The notes beneath the pieces are model-generated. The model saw only the letters and a list, made by a program, of their open reading frames with translations. It was not told the DNA's origin and searched no databases. This document shows positions 8,071 to 15,406 of a stretch of DNA of 40,576 nucleotides, piece after piece. The stretch comes from an uncultured Collinsella sp. (GTDB lineage: Bacteria > Actinomycetota > Coriobacteriia > Coriobacteriales > Coriobacteriaceae): NCBI GenBank assembly GCA_900541855.1, contig UQLD01000022.1, positions 1 through 40,576 of the forward strand, given 5' to 3'. Position 1 is the first letter of the stretch, and every line of letters starts with the position of its first letter. Made by a program: the position numbers and the translations under genes.

Positions 8071-9795
8071 CTACGAGCGCAGTGTAATTTTATCGCGCAG
8101 CGATTTGAGGTCTTCGGTGACGGTACGGTCTTCCTGGATCATCTTCTGGACCTTTTTGTAGCTCGTGCTGACGGTCGAGTGGTTGCGGTTGCCAAATTCG
8201 GCGCCCACCGCCGTGGTCGTCATCTCGCACATCTCGATGGCCAGGTAGATAGCGATATGGCGTGCTTTGGCGATATTGGCGTTGCGACGCGGGCCGATGA
8301 GCTCCTCGTGCGTCACGCCGTACTGCTCTTCGATGACGGACTGAACCGTCTGGACGTTGATCTTTTTGGCCGATGTGTCGAAGTACTGGCTGGCGATGGC
8401 GTCGATATCGTCAAAGGTGAGCTCCCCGCCCTCGCGCTCGCGGTCGCCCGCCTCGCCGGCGCAGCGCTCGCAAAAGCTCTCGAGTTCGCGGATGTTGGTG
8501 CCCGAGACCTCGGCCATGTGTTTAAAGTGCTCGTCGGTCAGGTGTCCGCCGTCGCCCCCATAGGCCGCCAGCAGCGAGTCGTCGCCTGCCTCGGGAGCGG
8601 CGACGATGGTGTTCTCGTAATAGCGCTGCAAGATCTTGTATTTCATCTCGTAGCTGGGCTCTGCGACCAGGCAGAGCATGCCGGCGTTGAAGCGGCTGGT
8701 CAGACGCTCGTCCATGCTCAGGTCCTTGGGGGCACGGTCTGCCGCGATGACGACCTTCTTGTTGTTGCGGATGAACTCGTCCATGAGCTGGAAAAAGTAG
8801 TCCACGCTCGCGCGCTTGCCGATGATGTTTTGGATGTCATCGATGATGAGCACGTCCACGCCGTGGTACGCCTGCATGATGGGGGCGTTGCTCTTCTTTT
8901 GGCGGTCGAACTCGGTCATCAGGTCGTCCAGATATGCCTGGGAGTTGGCATACTTGACCTTGATCTCGGGCGACTTCTCGGCGAGCTCGTTTTTGATGGC
9001 AAGCAGCAGGTGCGTCTTGCCCAGGCCCGATTTGCCGTAGATGAACAGTGATGTGCATGTGCCGCGCTCGTCCGCGAGGGCGGCAAACTTGAGTGCCGAG
9101 CGATAGGCATGGCTGTTTTCGGGGCCGTAGACAAAGTTCTCAAAGGTAAATTTTGAGTTCGCGGCGAGCGGGGCTCCATCCGTATTCTGCTCGGCCGGCA
9201 CGGTTGGCGCCGGTATGGGTGAAGCGGGGGTCGCAGCTTGCGTGGATTTAGTCGGCGCTCCGCCCTTCATCTGGTTCATCATGCGACGAAAATCATCGGC
9301 CGAGAGCGTGTTCTTGATTGCAATGCCCGAATCCGCGCCCGCCGCTGCGTCGTGAGCGATAGGCATGTGCGTGACGGGTGCGTTCGTTGACGTCGCCGCC
9401 GCGGTCGGCAACGGTGCCATGGTTTCACGGGAAACATCGCTGTGCTGGTGCTCGATTGTCGGCACGTCGCCTGCGGAGGTCGGTGCCGCCGGGGAAGCGG
9501 CGGGAGCCGTGGCGGGCGCCGTCGCGGCAGCGGATTCCGTTGCGGCGCCTTGCGGTGCCACGATGTCGAGCGCGATCGGTGCAAAGGCGATTTCTTCCAG
9601 ATAGGCCTCAATAGTCGGCTGATGCTTTTTGAGCTGCGCGATGGCAAAGCGCGAGGGGGCCTCGATCGTGAGCGTATCTTCGGTCAGGCTTATGGCCCGC
9701 GATTGCCCCAGCATGTTGATGAGGCGTGCATCTTGGCCGTCGCGCTGGCAAAAGGCGATGGCATCCCCCAGGATGATGCTTGCTTCCTCGTCCAC
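8071..9795 (-). CDS. dnaA: Chromosomal replication initiator DnaA
   Basis: A 574-residue origin-binding AAA+ initiator, starting at GTG 9795 with GGGAG six bases upstream. Domain I is residues 1-80. A long Ala/Pro/Thr-rich domain II (about 85-210) makes it longer than most DnaA proteins. Domain III has Walker A GKSGLGKTH (254-262) and Walker B LIIDD (316-320). Domain IV carries the DNA-recognition segment FGNRNHSTV (534-542), where the usual FGGRDHTTV has Asp. The Asp-to-Asn change (residue 538, codon 8182-8184) hits a base-contacting position in E. coli DnaA. The upstream GHKL gene stops only 15 bases before this start, so the two are very likely one operon. A parS-like sequence lies in the domain II coding part (9421-9436). 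Confidence 0.96.
   Translation of the reverse strand: MDEEASIILGDAIAFCQRDGQDARLINMLGQSRAISLTEDTLTIEAPSRFAIAQLKKHQPTIEAYLEEIAFAPIALDIVAPQGAATESAAATAPATAPAASPAAPTSAGDVPTIEHQHSDVSRETMAPLPTAAATSTNAPVTHMPIAHDAAAGADSGIAIKNTLSADDFRRMMNQMKGGAPTKSTQAATPASPIPAPTVPAEQNTDGAPLAANSKFTFENFVYGPENSHAYRSALKFAALADERGTCTSLFIYGKSGLGKTHLLLAIKNELAEKSPEIKVKYANSQAYLDDLMTEFDRQKKSNAPIMQAYHGVDVLIIDDIQNIIGKRASVDYFFQLMDEFIRNNKKVVIAADRAPKDLSMDERLTSRFNAGMLCLVAEPSYEMKYKILQRYYENTIVAAPEAGDDSLLAAYGGDGGHLTDEHFKHMAEVSGTNIRELESFCERCAGEAGDREREGGELTFDDIDAIASQYFDTSAKKINVQTVQSVIEEQYGVTHEELIGPRRNANIAKARHIAIYLAIEMCEMTTTAVGAEFGNRNHSTVSTSYKKVQKMIQEDRTVTEDLKSLRDKITLRS
9421..9436. other. Degenerate parS-like site inside dnaA
   Basis: GGTTTCACGGGAAACA matches the parS palindrome TGTTTCACGTGAAACA at 14 of 16 positions. 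On the minus strand it is translated as VSRET in DnaA domain II. ParB binding is possible but weaker than at the perfect sites near parA. Confidence 0.4.
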
Positions 9796-9810
9796 TGTCT
9801 CTCCCGTTCT

Positions 9811-11208
9811 TTAGCTCTGAGCTCGCACGCGAGCGGCGCCGAGTTCGGTCAGATGGTATTTCTGGCCATGCTTGATGACCAAGCCGGCCTGCGCCAAGTC
9901 ATTGAGCGTGCGTGACCAAGTGGGGGCCGAGTTTCCAAACGCCCTCGCCAGATCGGTTGCACCGCACGCTTGATTTTGCGCCAGATAGCCCAGCGCGGCG
10001 TTGCCGCGATCGCTTACGAACACGTCCGGTTGTGGCTGCGCATACTGATTTGCTGCATTAGGATACATCATTTGAGCTGCTGGTTGTTGAGAACTCTGCA
10101 TCGGCGGCATTTGCTGTTGAAAACTTTGAGGCCACTGTTGGTAAGGCTGCAGAGGCATCTGTTGGGCCCAGGGGTTGTACTGCTGCTGCGGCATCTGCTG
10201 GTACGGCTGCTGATATCCCTGCTGGTACTGCTGCGGGAACTGCTGGCCATACCCCAGTGGCGGCATCTGCTGATATGGATATCCCCGTTGGTACGGCTGA
10301 TAGCCCATTTGCTGGCCACCCGGTGCCCCCGTCGCCTGCTGCATTGCTGCTGCATCCTGATCTGCCAGCGGCATGGCCTCTGGCATGTTTGGCGTCATCG
10401 ACATAGATGCCGCCTGGGGCTCTTGTGTGGGAAGCATTCCGGGCTGCTGCATCTGCCCCACGGGGGGCTGCATCTGCTGCGTTGCCATGGGCTGCTGCGC
10501 AAAAGCTCCCGGCAGGGGATATGTGGGCTGCTCCGTCTCGGGCCGCACGGCAGCACCGCGTCCGCCGGCACGCTCGATTTCCTGCACGCGTTTAGGGTTC
10601 AGGCTTACCGTAACCACGGTGCCGTTGCCCATGTTGTCCTCGATGGATACGGCACCGCCGGCGTTTTCCAAATACTCCTGCACCATGGGAAACCCTGCTC
10701 CGGTTCCACGGATATAGCGCTTCATCTTGCTGTTTGCGCTGGTAACGCCAAAGTCGAAAGCGCGTTCCTTGTCGTCGATGCCGGGTCCTTGGTCAGCAAA
10801 GCGGATGGTGTCTCCGCCGTCCAGAATCGAGATGATGGGCTCTGCAAAGTGTGCGTGGATAAAGTTTTCGACAATCTCGCGGATGACCATGAGCGAGATA
10901 TGGCCACCTTGTTCTTTCATGCACTGGTAGACGGTGTTGGTCGTCTCTTCCAAATACGTGCGGACATCTTGCGGATCGATGACGATCACACGCGGTGTCG
11001 ACAGCATGTCGTCATAGACGGCGATGCGCGCGGCGTACATGGCTTTTGGCGCCTGCGTTGTCGTCTGTTCACCTTCGTCACGCTCTTCGCGCACGCCGGT
11101 GATGTGCTCGTTGTCGGGTGCCGGGTCTCCGGAATCGACCATGGTGTAAAAGTCGTCAGACATGCCGCTCGCAATCTTCCAAAAGGTTTCGAACAAATAG
11201 TAGCTCAC
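9811..11208 (-). CDS. GHKL ATPase with Q/P/M-rich region and winged helix
   Basis: I do not know a named family for this protein. From the GTG at 11208 it has 465 residues; TTG 11235 and ATG 11163 are other in-frame starts (the ATG has GGAAG upstream). Residues about 75-205 are a histidine-kinase/anti-sigma type ATPase: N-box REIVENFIHA, G1 DQGPGI (139-144), G2 GTGAGF (168-173), then GNGTVVTVSL. No phosphoacceptor-His dimerisation domain is seen, so it looks more like an SpoIIAB/RsbW-type kinase than a sensor kinase. Residues about 226-395 are low complexity, rich in Gln, Pro, Met and Tyr, with repeated QPYQQ-like units. The last about 65 residues look like a winged helix (ATDLARAF...WSRTLNDLAQAGLV...YHLTELG). 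It sits 15 bases ahead of dnaA, so co-expression is likely, and its upstream region holds DnaA-box repeats. Confidence 0.8.
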   Translation of the reverse strand: MSYYLFETFWKIASGMSDDFYTMVDSGDPAPDNEHITGVREERDEGEQTTTQAPKAMYAARIAVYDDMLSTPRVIVIDPQDVRTYLEETTNTVYQCMKEQGGHISLMVIREIVENFIHAHFAEPIISILDGGDTIRFADQGPGIDDKERAFDFGVTSANSKMKRYIRGTGAGFPMVQEYLENAGGAVSIEDNMGNGTVVTVSLNPKRVQEIERAGGRGAAVRPETEQPTYPLPGAFAQQPMATQQMQPPVGQMQQPGMLPTQEPQAASMSMTPNMPEAMPLADQDAAAMQQATGAPGGQQMGYQPYQRGYPYQQMPPLGYGQQFPQQYQQGYQQPYQQMPQQQYNPWAQQMPLQPYQQWPQSFQQQMPPMQSSQQPAAQMMYPNAANQYAQPQPDVFVSDRGNAALGYLAQNQACGATDLARAFGNSAPTWSRTLNDLAQAGLVIKHGQKYHLTELGAARVRAQS

Positions 11209-11406
11209 CGTGCAATGTTTCTCATCTTTCGACAAACTTTCAAAACCTGTTGAAAACTTTGGAAAACGGACGAAAAGTTCTCAACATTGCCAACATGACC
11301 TGTTGAAAACTCGATGAAATATCGTGAAAAGTTGCCATGCACCGCTAAATCGAGCTTGGCTTATGGGGGAACCGTGTGAACTGCGCAACCTTTTACCTTT
11401 GATTTC
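11209..11406. other. oriC: Second origin-like cluster upstream of the GHKL gene
   Basis: The divergent gap between the GHKL gene and rpmH contains two copies of ACCTGTTGAAAACT (11245-11258, 11298-11311), the inverse of the 14-mer beside dnaN. It also holds related sequences such as GTTCTCAACA (11277-11286) and GTGAAAAGTT (11334-11343). A 22-base block at 11239-11260 matches 7974-7995 at 19 positions. This could be the second half of a bipartite origin, a DnaA-autoregulated promoter region for the dnaA operon, or both. Confidence 0.55.
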
Positions 11407-11436
11407 TTGACATTTGAACATTGATTTCCCTACAAT
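11407..11436 (+). promoter_or_regulatory. Promoter of rpmH operon
   Basis: A perfect -35 TTGACA (11407-11412), an 18-base spacer and TACAAT (11431-11436). This is the clearest sigma-70-type promoter in the window and fits a highly expressed ribosomal-protein operon. It drives rpmH and probably rnpA, yidD, yidC and khpB, up to the terminator at 13656. Confidence 0.8.
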
Positions 11437-11508
11437 CTTCAAGCTCACGTGTCTATATCTGCGTCCGCGTCCCCGCGGACACTCGAAATGCAGCAGGAGG
11501 AACTTAAG

Positions 11509-11643
11509 ATGAAGCGTACGTATCAGCCTAATAAGCGTAAGCGTGCCAAGACCCATGGCTTCCGTGCCCGTATGGCCACTAAGGGTGGTCGTGCCGTGCT
11601 CGCCCGTCGTCGCGCCAAGGGCCGCAAGCGTCTCACTGTCTAG
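11509..11643 (+). CDS. rpmH: 50S ribosomal protein bL34
   Basis: A 44-residue, very basic protein starting MKRTYQPNKRKRAKTHGFRAR and ending GRKRLTV, the standard bL34 sequence. Start ATG 11509 has AGGAGG nine bases upstream; the frame is open further upstream but that part is leader. It is part of the large ribosomal subunit. It is the first gene of the rightward rpmH-rnpA-yidD-yidC-khpB cluster, a standard neighbour of bacterial origins. Confidence 0.97.
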   Translation: MKRTYQPNKRKRAKTHGFRARMATKGGRAVLARRRAKGRKRLTV

Positions 11644-11663
11644 CAGCGATACACACATCTCGC

Positions 11664-12002
11664 ATGAAGACTATTAAGTCTCGGCAAGATTTCGAGCATG
11701 TGTTCAGTCAGGGGCGTCGTTTCAATCACCCTCTGATTCGAATGACCATATGTGAATCGGTTGGCGAAGGCGACTCCGGAAGGGTCGCCTTCGTTGGTGC
11801 TAAGCGACTCGGTTGTGCCGTCGTGCGCAACCGATCTAAGCGTGTGATGCGCGAGGCCGCCCGCAGCTGCGGATTTCCCGTTGCGGGTTATGACATCATC
11901 TTGTTTGCAACTCCCAAGACGAGGGTTTCCTCGCCGCAGGAGATGGACAAGGCGTTGCGTTCGCTTATGAAGCGCGCCGGCGTTGCCGGGGAGGAGCGAT
12001 GA
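11664..12002 (+). CDS. rnpA: Ribonuclease P protein component
   Basis: A 112-residue basic protein that helps the RNase P RNA mature tRNA 5' ends. It starts MKTIKSRQDFEHVFSQG, a typical RnpA opening, and carries the signature RNRSKRVMREAAR (RNR at residues 55-57). It starts 20 bases after rpmH, and its TGA overlaps the ATG of yidD (ATGA), which implies coupled translation. Confidence 0.95.
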   Translation: MKTIKSRQDFEHVFSQGRRFNHPLIRMTICESVGEGDSGRVAFVGAKRLGCAVVRNRSKRVMREAARSCGFPVAGYDIILFATPKTRVSSPQEMDKALRSLMKRAGVAGEER

Positions 12003-12223
12003 GCAATCACGTTTTGCGACGTGTTGCCATCGCTCCTATTCGCATATATCAACAGGTTATTTCGCCCTTATTGCCTGACGCCTGCATTTATTACCCAACG
12101 TGCTCGCAATACGCCATCCAGGCGATTGAGAAGCACGGTGTTTTGAGAGGCTGCTGGCTTGCCGTGAGGCGCATCGCTCGTTGCAATCCCCTGCACGTCG
12201 GCGGTTATGACCCTGTGCCCTAG
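11999..12223 (+). CDS. yidD: Membrane protein insertion efficiency factor YidD
   Basis: A 74-residue protein with the family pattern IYQQVISPLLP-ACIYYPTCSQYAIQAIEKHG-RGCWLAVRRIARCNPLHVGGYDPVP. It is thought to be a small membrane-associated helper of YidC/Sec insertion. It overlaps rnpA by four bases and is followed 29 bases later by yidC, the usual arrangement. Confidence 0.95.
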   Translation: MSNHVLRRVAIAPIRIYQQVISPLLPDACIYYPTCSQYAIQAIEKHGVLRGCWLAVRRIARCNPLHVGGYDPVP

Positions 12224-12252
12224 CGGGCACTCGCTATCGGAGGAAAACTTAC

Positions 12253-13023
12253 ATGTGGGATTGGATCGTTAACATCCTTTTCGAGCTGCTCAAGCTCATC
12301 CAGACCTTTGCGGTCGACTGGGGCCTGTCCATCATCATCCTGGTGGTCATCATCCGTCTGCTGCTGACGCCGCTCATGCTCAAGTCGACCAAGTCGACGG
12401 CTCGCATGCAGGTGCTGCAGCCCAAGATGCTCGAGATCCAGGAGCGCTATGCCGACGATCCCCAGCGTCAGGCCGAGGAGATGCAGAAGTTCTACAGCGA
12501 GAACAAGTTCAACCCCATGGCTGGCTGTCTGCCGCTGCTGATTCAGATGCCTATCCTGTTCGCCCTGTTTACATTGCTGCGCAACCTGCCGCAGTACTTT
12601 AACGACGGCACGTTCTCGTTCTTCAACATCCTGCCCGACCTGACCACCACGCCGAGTGCTTCCTTTGCCGATGGCTTTATGGTTGCACTGCCTGCGCTGG
12701 TTTGCCTGATCCTGTTCGCCGTCCTGACCCTGATTCCGCAGCTCTATATGTCGCGCAACCAGACCGGCCAGCAGGCTCAGAGCATGCGTATGATGGCCGT
12801 TGTCATGACGGTCATGATGCTTTGGATGGGCTGGAGCCTTCCCGTTGGTGTTCTGCTGTACTACGACGTCTCGTCTGCTTGGCAGGTTATCCAGCAGATT
12901 TTTGTGACGCAGAAGGTCATCGACAAGGCGAAGGCCGATGAGGAGGAGCGTCTTAAGAACGCTCCGCTGCAGGTTGAGGTCACTCGTCGAGAGAAGAAGC
13001 CGCGCCCGCACAAGAAGAGGTAG
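12253..13023 (+). CDS. yidC: Membrane insertase YidC/OxaI
   Basis: A 256-residue insertase, acting alone or with SecYEG. ATG 12253 follows a GGAGG box. The hydrophobic segments are about residues 4-22, 23-45, 90-110, 140-160 and 175-205. The conserved Arg of the hydrophilic groove is in VVIIRLLLTPL (Arg35). The MAGCLPLLIQMPILFALFTLLRN stretch is the family hallmark. It lacks the large periplasmic domain, as in Gram-positives, and has no clear lipobox. The tail is basic (REKKPRPHKKR), which may help ribosome contact. Confidence 0.95.
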   Translation: MWDWIVNILFELLKLIQTFAVDWGLSIIILVVIIRLLLTPLMLKSTKSTARMQVLQPKMLEIQERYADDPQRQAEEMQKFYSENKFNPMAGCLPLLIQMPILFALFTLLRNLPQYFNDGTFSFFNILPDLTTTPSASFADGFMVALPALVCLILFAVLTLIPQLYMSRNQTGQQAQSMRMMAVVMTVMMLWMGWSLPVGVLLYYDVSSAWQVIQQIFVTQKVIDKAKADEEERLKNAPLQVEVTRREKKPRPHKKR

Positions 13024-13067
13024 TGGGATATCAATCTTATTTAGGTACCTAACTTTTGGAGTACGTT

Positions 13068-13637
13068 ATGTCTGAAGAGATCATCGAGGATATGCTTGAG
13101 GAGGTTGCCCCGCAGGTCGCGGGCGATTATCCCGAGATTGCACAGCGCTACAAGGCTGGTGAAGAGCTGACCGATGAGGAGCTCGACACCATTGCCGATG
13201 TTGCTATTTCCATCCTGCGTTCCATCCTTTCGCACTTCGATGCCGCCAACTCTCCTATCGATGAGTATGAGGGCGACGAAGGTGAGCTGATTTTGGATGT
13301 AACGGCTCCCGACCTTGCTGTTCTCATTGGCCGTCATGGTCGCACCCTTGATGCCCTTCAGGTTATGTTCTCTTTGCTGGTGAGCCGCAAACTTGGCTTT
13401 AGGTATCCGGTTGTAGTGGACGTCGAGGGATACAAGAGCCGCCGTCAGGACAAGGTTGCCTCCATGGCTCAGTCTGCTGCCGAGCGTGCCATTCGCACTC
13501 ATAAGAGTGTTTCGCTTCCGCCCATGAATGCCTACGAGCGTCGACTGGTTCACATTGCACTTCGTGGCAATGATGCCGTCGATACTCATTCTGAGGGTTC
13601 TGACCCTGATCGCCATGTGGTGATTGTTGCTCGATAA
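13068..13637 (+). CDS. khpB: KhpB/Jag RNA-binding protein (KH + R3H)
   Basis: A 189-residue RNA-binding protein of the Jag/KhpB (EloR) family. ATG 13068 has TTGGAG seven bases upstream; an in-frame TTG at 13056 overlaps that site and is unlikely. The KH domain contains LAVLIGRHGRTLDALQVMFSLLV, and the C-terminal R3H domain has AERAIRTHKSVSLPPMNAYERRLVHIAL. The N-terminal part is short and acidic, so the Jag-N domain of Firmicutes is missing, as in other Actinobacteria. It is the last gene before a strong terminator and follows yidC by 44 bases. Confidence 0.93.
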   Translation: MSEEIIEDMLEEVAPQVAGDYPEIAQRYKAGEELTDEELDTIADVAISILRSILSHFDAANSPIDEYEGDEGELILDVTAPDLAVLIGRHGRTLDALQVMFSLLVSRKLGFRYPVVVDVEGYKSRRQDKVASMAQSAAERAIRTHKSVSLPPMNAYERRLVHIALRGNDAVDTHSEGSDPDRHVVIVAR

Positions 13638-13655
13638 TCTACTCGAGTTTATGCT

Positions 13656-13687
13656 AAGGGGACGTGGTTTCCACGTCCCCTTTTTTT
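13656..13687 (+). terminator. Terminator of rpmH-khpB operon
   Basis: A 12-bp stem, AAGGGGACGTGG (13656-13667) with CCACGTCCCCTT (13671-13682), loop TTT, followed by a T-run to 13687. It separates the operon from rsmG. Confidence 0.9.
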
Positions 13688-13733
13688 GTCAAAAGTTCTC
13701 GATACGCTGATTTTTGTCAGAAAGGAGCTTTCG

Positions 13734-14471
13734 TTGTTAGTACTTACTGATCAGCAAGCTGACGAGATGTTGAGTCGTCTAGCTTTCTATTGCAAAGAGT
13801 ATTCCTTGATCGTAACTGATGTTGAGCTGAGGAAATGTATTCAGCATTTGGATTTGGTTCTAGAAACAAATAAGACAACCAATCTCACCCGTATTCTTAA
13901 CGTAGAAGATGCTGCAGTACTTCATATCCTCGACTCACTTGTTTTGCTCCCCTATATCAACAAGGCTCCTGAGGGAGCTTTGCTCGATATGGGAACAGGT
14001 GCGGGCTTCCCTGGTATTCCATTAACCATAACCACGCATCGTAAAGCTACTTATATTGACTCTGTTGGCAAGAAGGTTGATGCGGTAAATTCCTTTGTCC
14101 ATGCTCTTGGATTGAAACATGCCCATGCGGTTCATGATCGTCTTGAAGAATATGCTCGGAGCCATAAGAAGCAGTTCTCTGTTGTAACCGCCCGCGCACT
14201 GGCCCCTCTACCGATTCTTGTTGAGTATGCGGCTCCGTATCTGAAGGATGGAGGGCTATTTGTTATAACCAAGGGCAATCCTTCGGATGAGGAGCTTGCT
14301 TCCGGCATGTCAGCAGCTAAGATTTGCGGCTTCACTTTGCTTCTGAATGACACAATTGATTTGCCTGAAGGCTTGGGTCACAGGGAGTTCATTGTTCTTA
14401 AGAAGAGTCATCCAGCATCCGTTTCATTGCCTCGTGCAAATGGCGTGGCAAAGAAGAATCCGCTTGCCTAG
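13734..14471 (+). CDS. rsmG: 16S rRNA (guanine-N7) methyltransferase RsmG (GidB)
   Basis: SAM-dependent methyltransferase for G527 of 16S rRNA (E. coli numbering). I choose TTG 13734 because AAGGAG (13723-13727 core) lies six bases upstream; the in-frame TTG at 13686 is inside the preceding terminator. That gives 245 residues. The SAM motif is LDMGTGAGFPGIPL, followed by SVGKKVDAV and VVTARALAPL, as in RsmG. It sits directly before parS and parAB, a conserved order. Its base composition is clearly more AT-rich than the genes to its left. Confidence 0.93.
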   Translation: MLVLTDQQADEMLSRLAFYCKEYSLIVTDVELRKCIQHLDLVLETNKTTNLTRILNVEDAAVLHILDSLVLLPYINKAPEGALLDMGTGAGFPGIPLTITTHRKATYIDSVGKKVDAVNSFVHALGLKHAHAVHDRLEEYARSHKKQFSVVTARALAPLPILVEYAAPYLKDGGLFVITKGNPSDEELASGMSAAKICGFTLLLNDTIDLPEGLGHREFIVLKKSHPASVSLPRANGVAKKNPLA

Positions 14472-14472
14472 A

Positions 14473-14488
14473 TGTTTCACGTGAAACA
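14473..14488. other. parS: parS site 1
   Basis: Perfect 16-bp palindrome TGTTTCACGTGAAACA, the consensus ParB-nucleation site, two bases after the rsmG stop. Confidence 0.95.
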
Positions 14489-14511
14489 TAATGGATACTA
14501 ACAACTTGCAG

Positions 14512-14527
14512 TGTTTCACGTGAAACA
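14512..14527. other. parS: parS site 2
   Basis: Perfect TGTTTCACGTGAAACA, starting exactly 39 bases after site 1. Confidence 0.95.
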
Positions 14528-14550
14528 TGGCGGTTGATATCGATTCGGAA

Positions 14551-14566
14551 TGTTTCACGTGAAACA
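14551..14566. other. parS: parS site 3
   Basis: Perfect TGTTTCACGTGAAACA, starting exactly 39 bases after site 2 and 40 bases before the parA start. ParB bound here could also affect parA transcription. Confidence 0.95.
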
Positions 14567-14605
14567 TCCTCCGTTTGACAGCTTTAATACACACCAGGAG
14601 GGACC

Positions 14606-15406
14606 GTGGGATTTCGCGACGTTAAGCGTTCAAAGAGCGCAAAAGACACGCGTATCATTGCAATCATCAATCAAAAAGGCGGCGTCGGTAAGTCAACGAC
14701 GGCTGTAAACCTTGCAGCAGCACTGGGTGAGCAGGGTCGTAAGACACTGATTGTCGATTTTGATCCGCAGGGAAACAGCACCAGTGGATTCGGAATTGAA
14801 AAAGAAGACCTTGATCACTGCATCTATGATGCATTGTTGAATGATGTGCCGGCAGAATCACTTGTTCTTGATACAAATTGCAAAAAGGTATTCGTAATTC
14901 CAGCTACAATTCAGCTTGCAGGCGCCGAAATTGAGCTCGTAAGCGCAATTGCACGTGAAACCCGCCTCAAAGATTTGCTTGAGCCGATTCAGGACGAGTT
15001 CGATTTTATTTTCATTGACTGTCCTCCTTCGCTCGGCCTGCTTACTATCAACGCTTTGACCGCAGCAGACAGCGTTTTGATTCCGATCCAGTGCGAATAT
15101 TACGCACTCGAGGGCGTTACGAAGCTGCTTGAGTCAATGAAGATGGTCAAATCAAGGCTGAACAAGGGCTTAGACACCTATGGTGTGCTTATGACCATGT
15201 ATGACTCGCGTACTTCACTATCGAATCAGGTTGTTGAGGAGGTTCAATCGTACTTTGGTGATAAGGCGTTTAAGACGCTAATCCCCCGTACGGTTAAAAT
15301 CTCCGAAGCTCCGTCTTTTGGGGAACCGGTAATTACCTATGCACCTCAAAATAAGGGTGCAAAAGCATATATGAACCTTGCAAAAGAGGTGATCAAGCGT
15401 GCCTAG
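14606..15406 (+). CDS. parA: Chromosome partitioning ATPase ParA (Soj)
   Basis: A 266-residue Walker-type ATPase that binds the nucleoid and moves ParB-parS complexes. GTG 14606 follows AGGAGGG. The deviant Walker A is NQKGGVGKSTT, the A' motif is VDFDPQGN, and Walker B is FIFIDCPPSLG. There is a short basic N-terminal lead but no DNA-binding HTH extension, so it is the chromosomal (Soj) type. Its stop lies inside the parB start region (8-base overlap). Confidence 0.96.
   Translation: MGFRDVKRSKSAKDTRIIAIINQKGGVGKSTTAVNLAAALGEQGRKTLIVDFDPQGNSTSGFGIEKEDLDHCIYDALLNDVPAESLVLDTNCKKVFVIPATIQLAGAEIELVSAIARETRLKDLLEPIQDEFDFIFIDCPPSLGLLTINALTAADSVLIPIQCEYYALEGVTKLLESMKMVKSRLNKGLDTYGVLMTMYDSRTSLSNQVVEEVQSYFGDKAFKTLIPRTVKISEAPSFGEPVITYAPQNKGAKAYMNLAKEVIKRA

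Noticed and set aside
9970..11253. 427-codon open frame opposite the GHKL gene
   Set aside because: Leu/His/Arg-rich reflection of the Gln-rich coding strand; the minus frame has clear ATPase motifs.
14946..14965. Additional parS in parA
   Set aside because: Only a half-site (CACGTGAAAC) is present and the other arm does not match.
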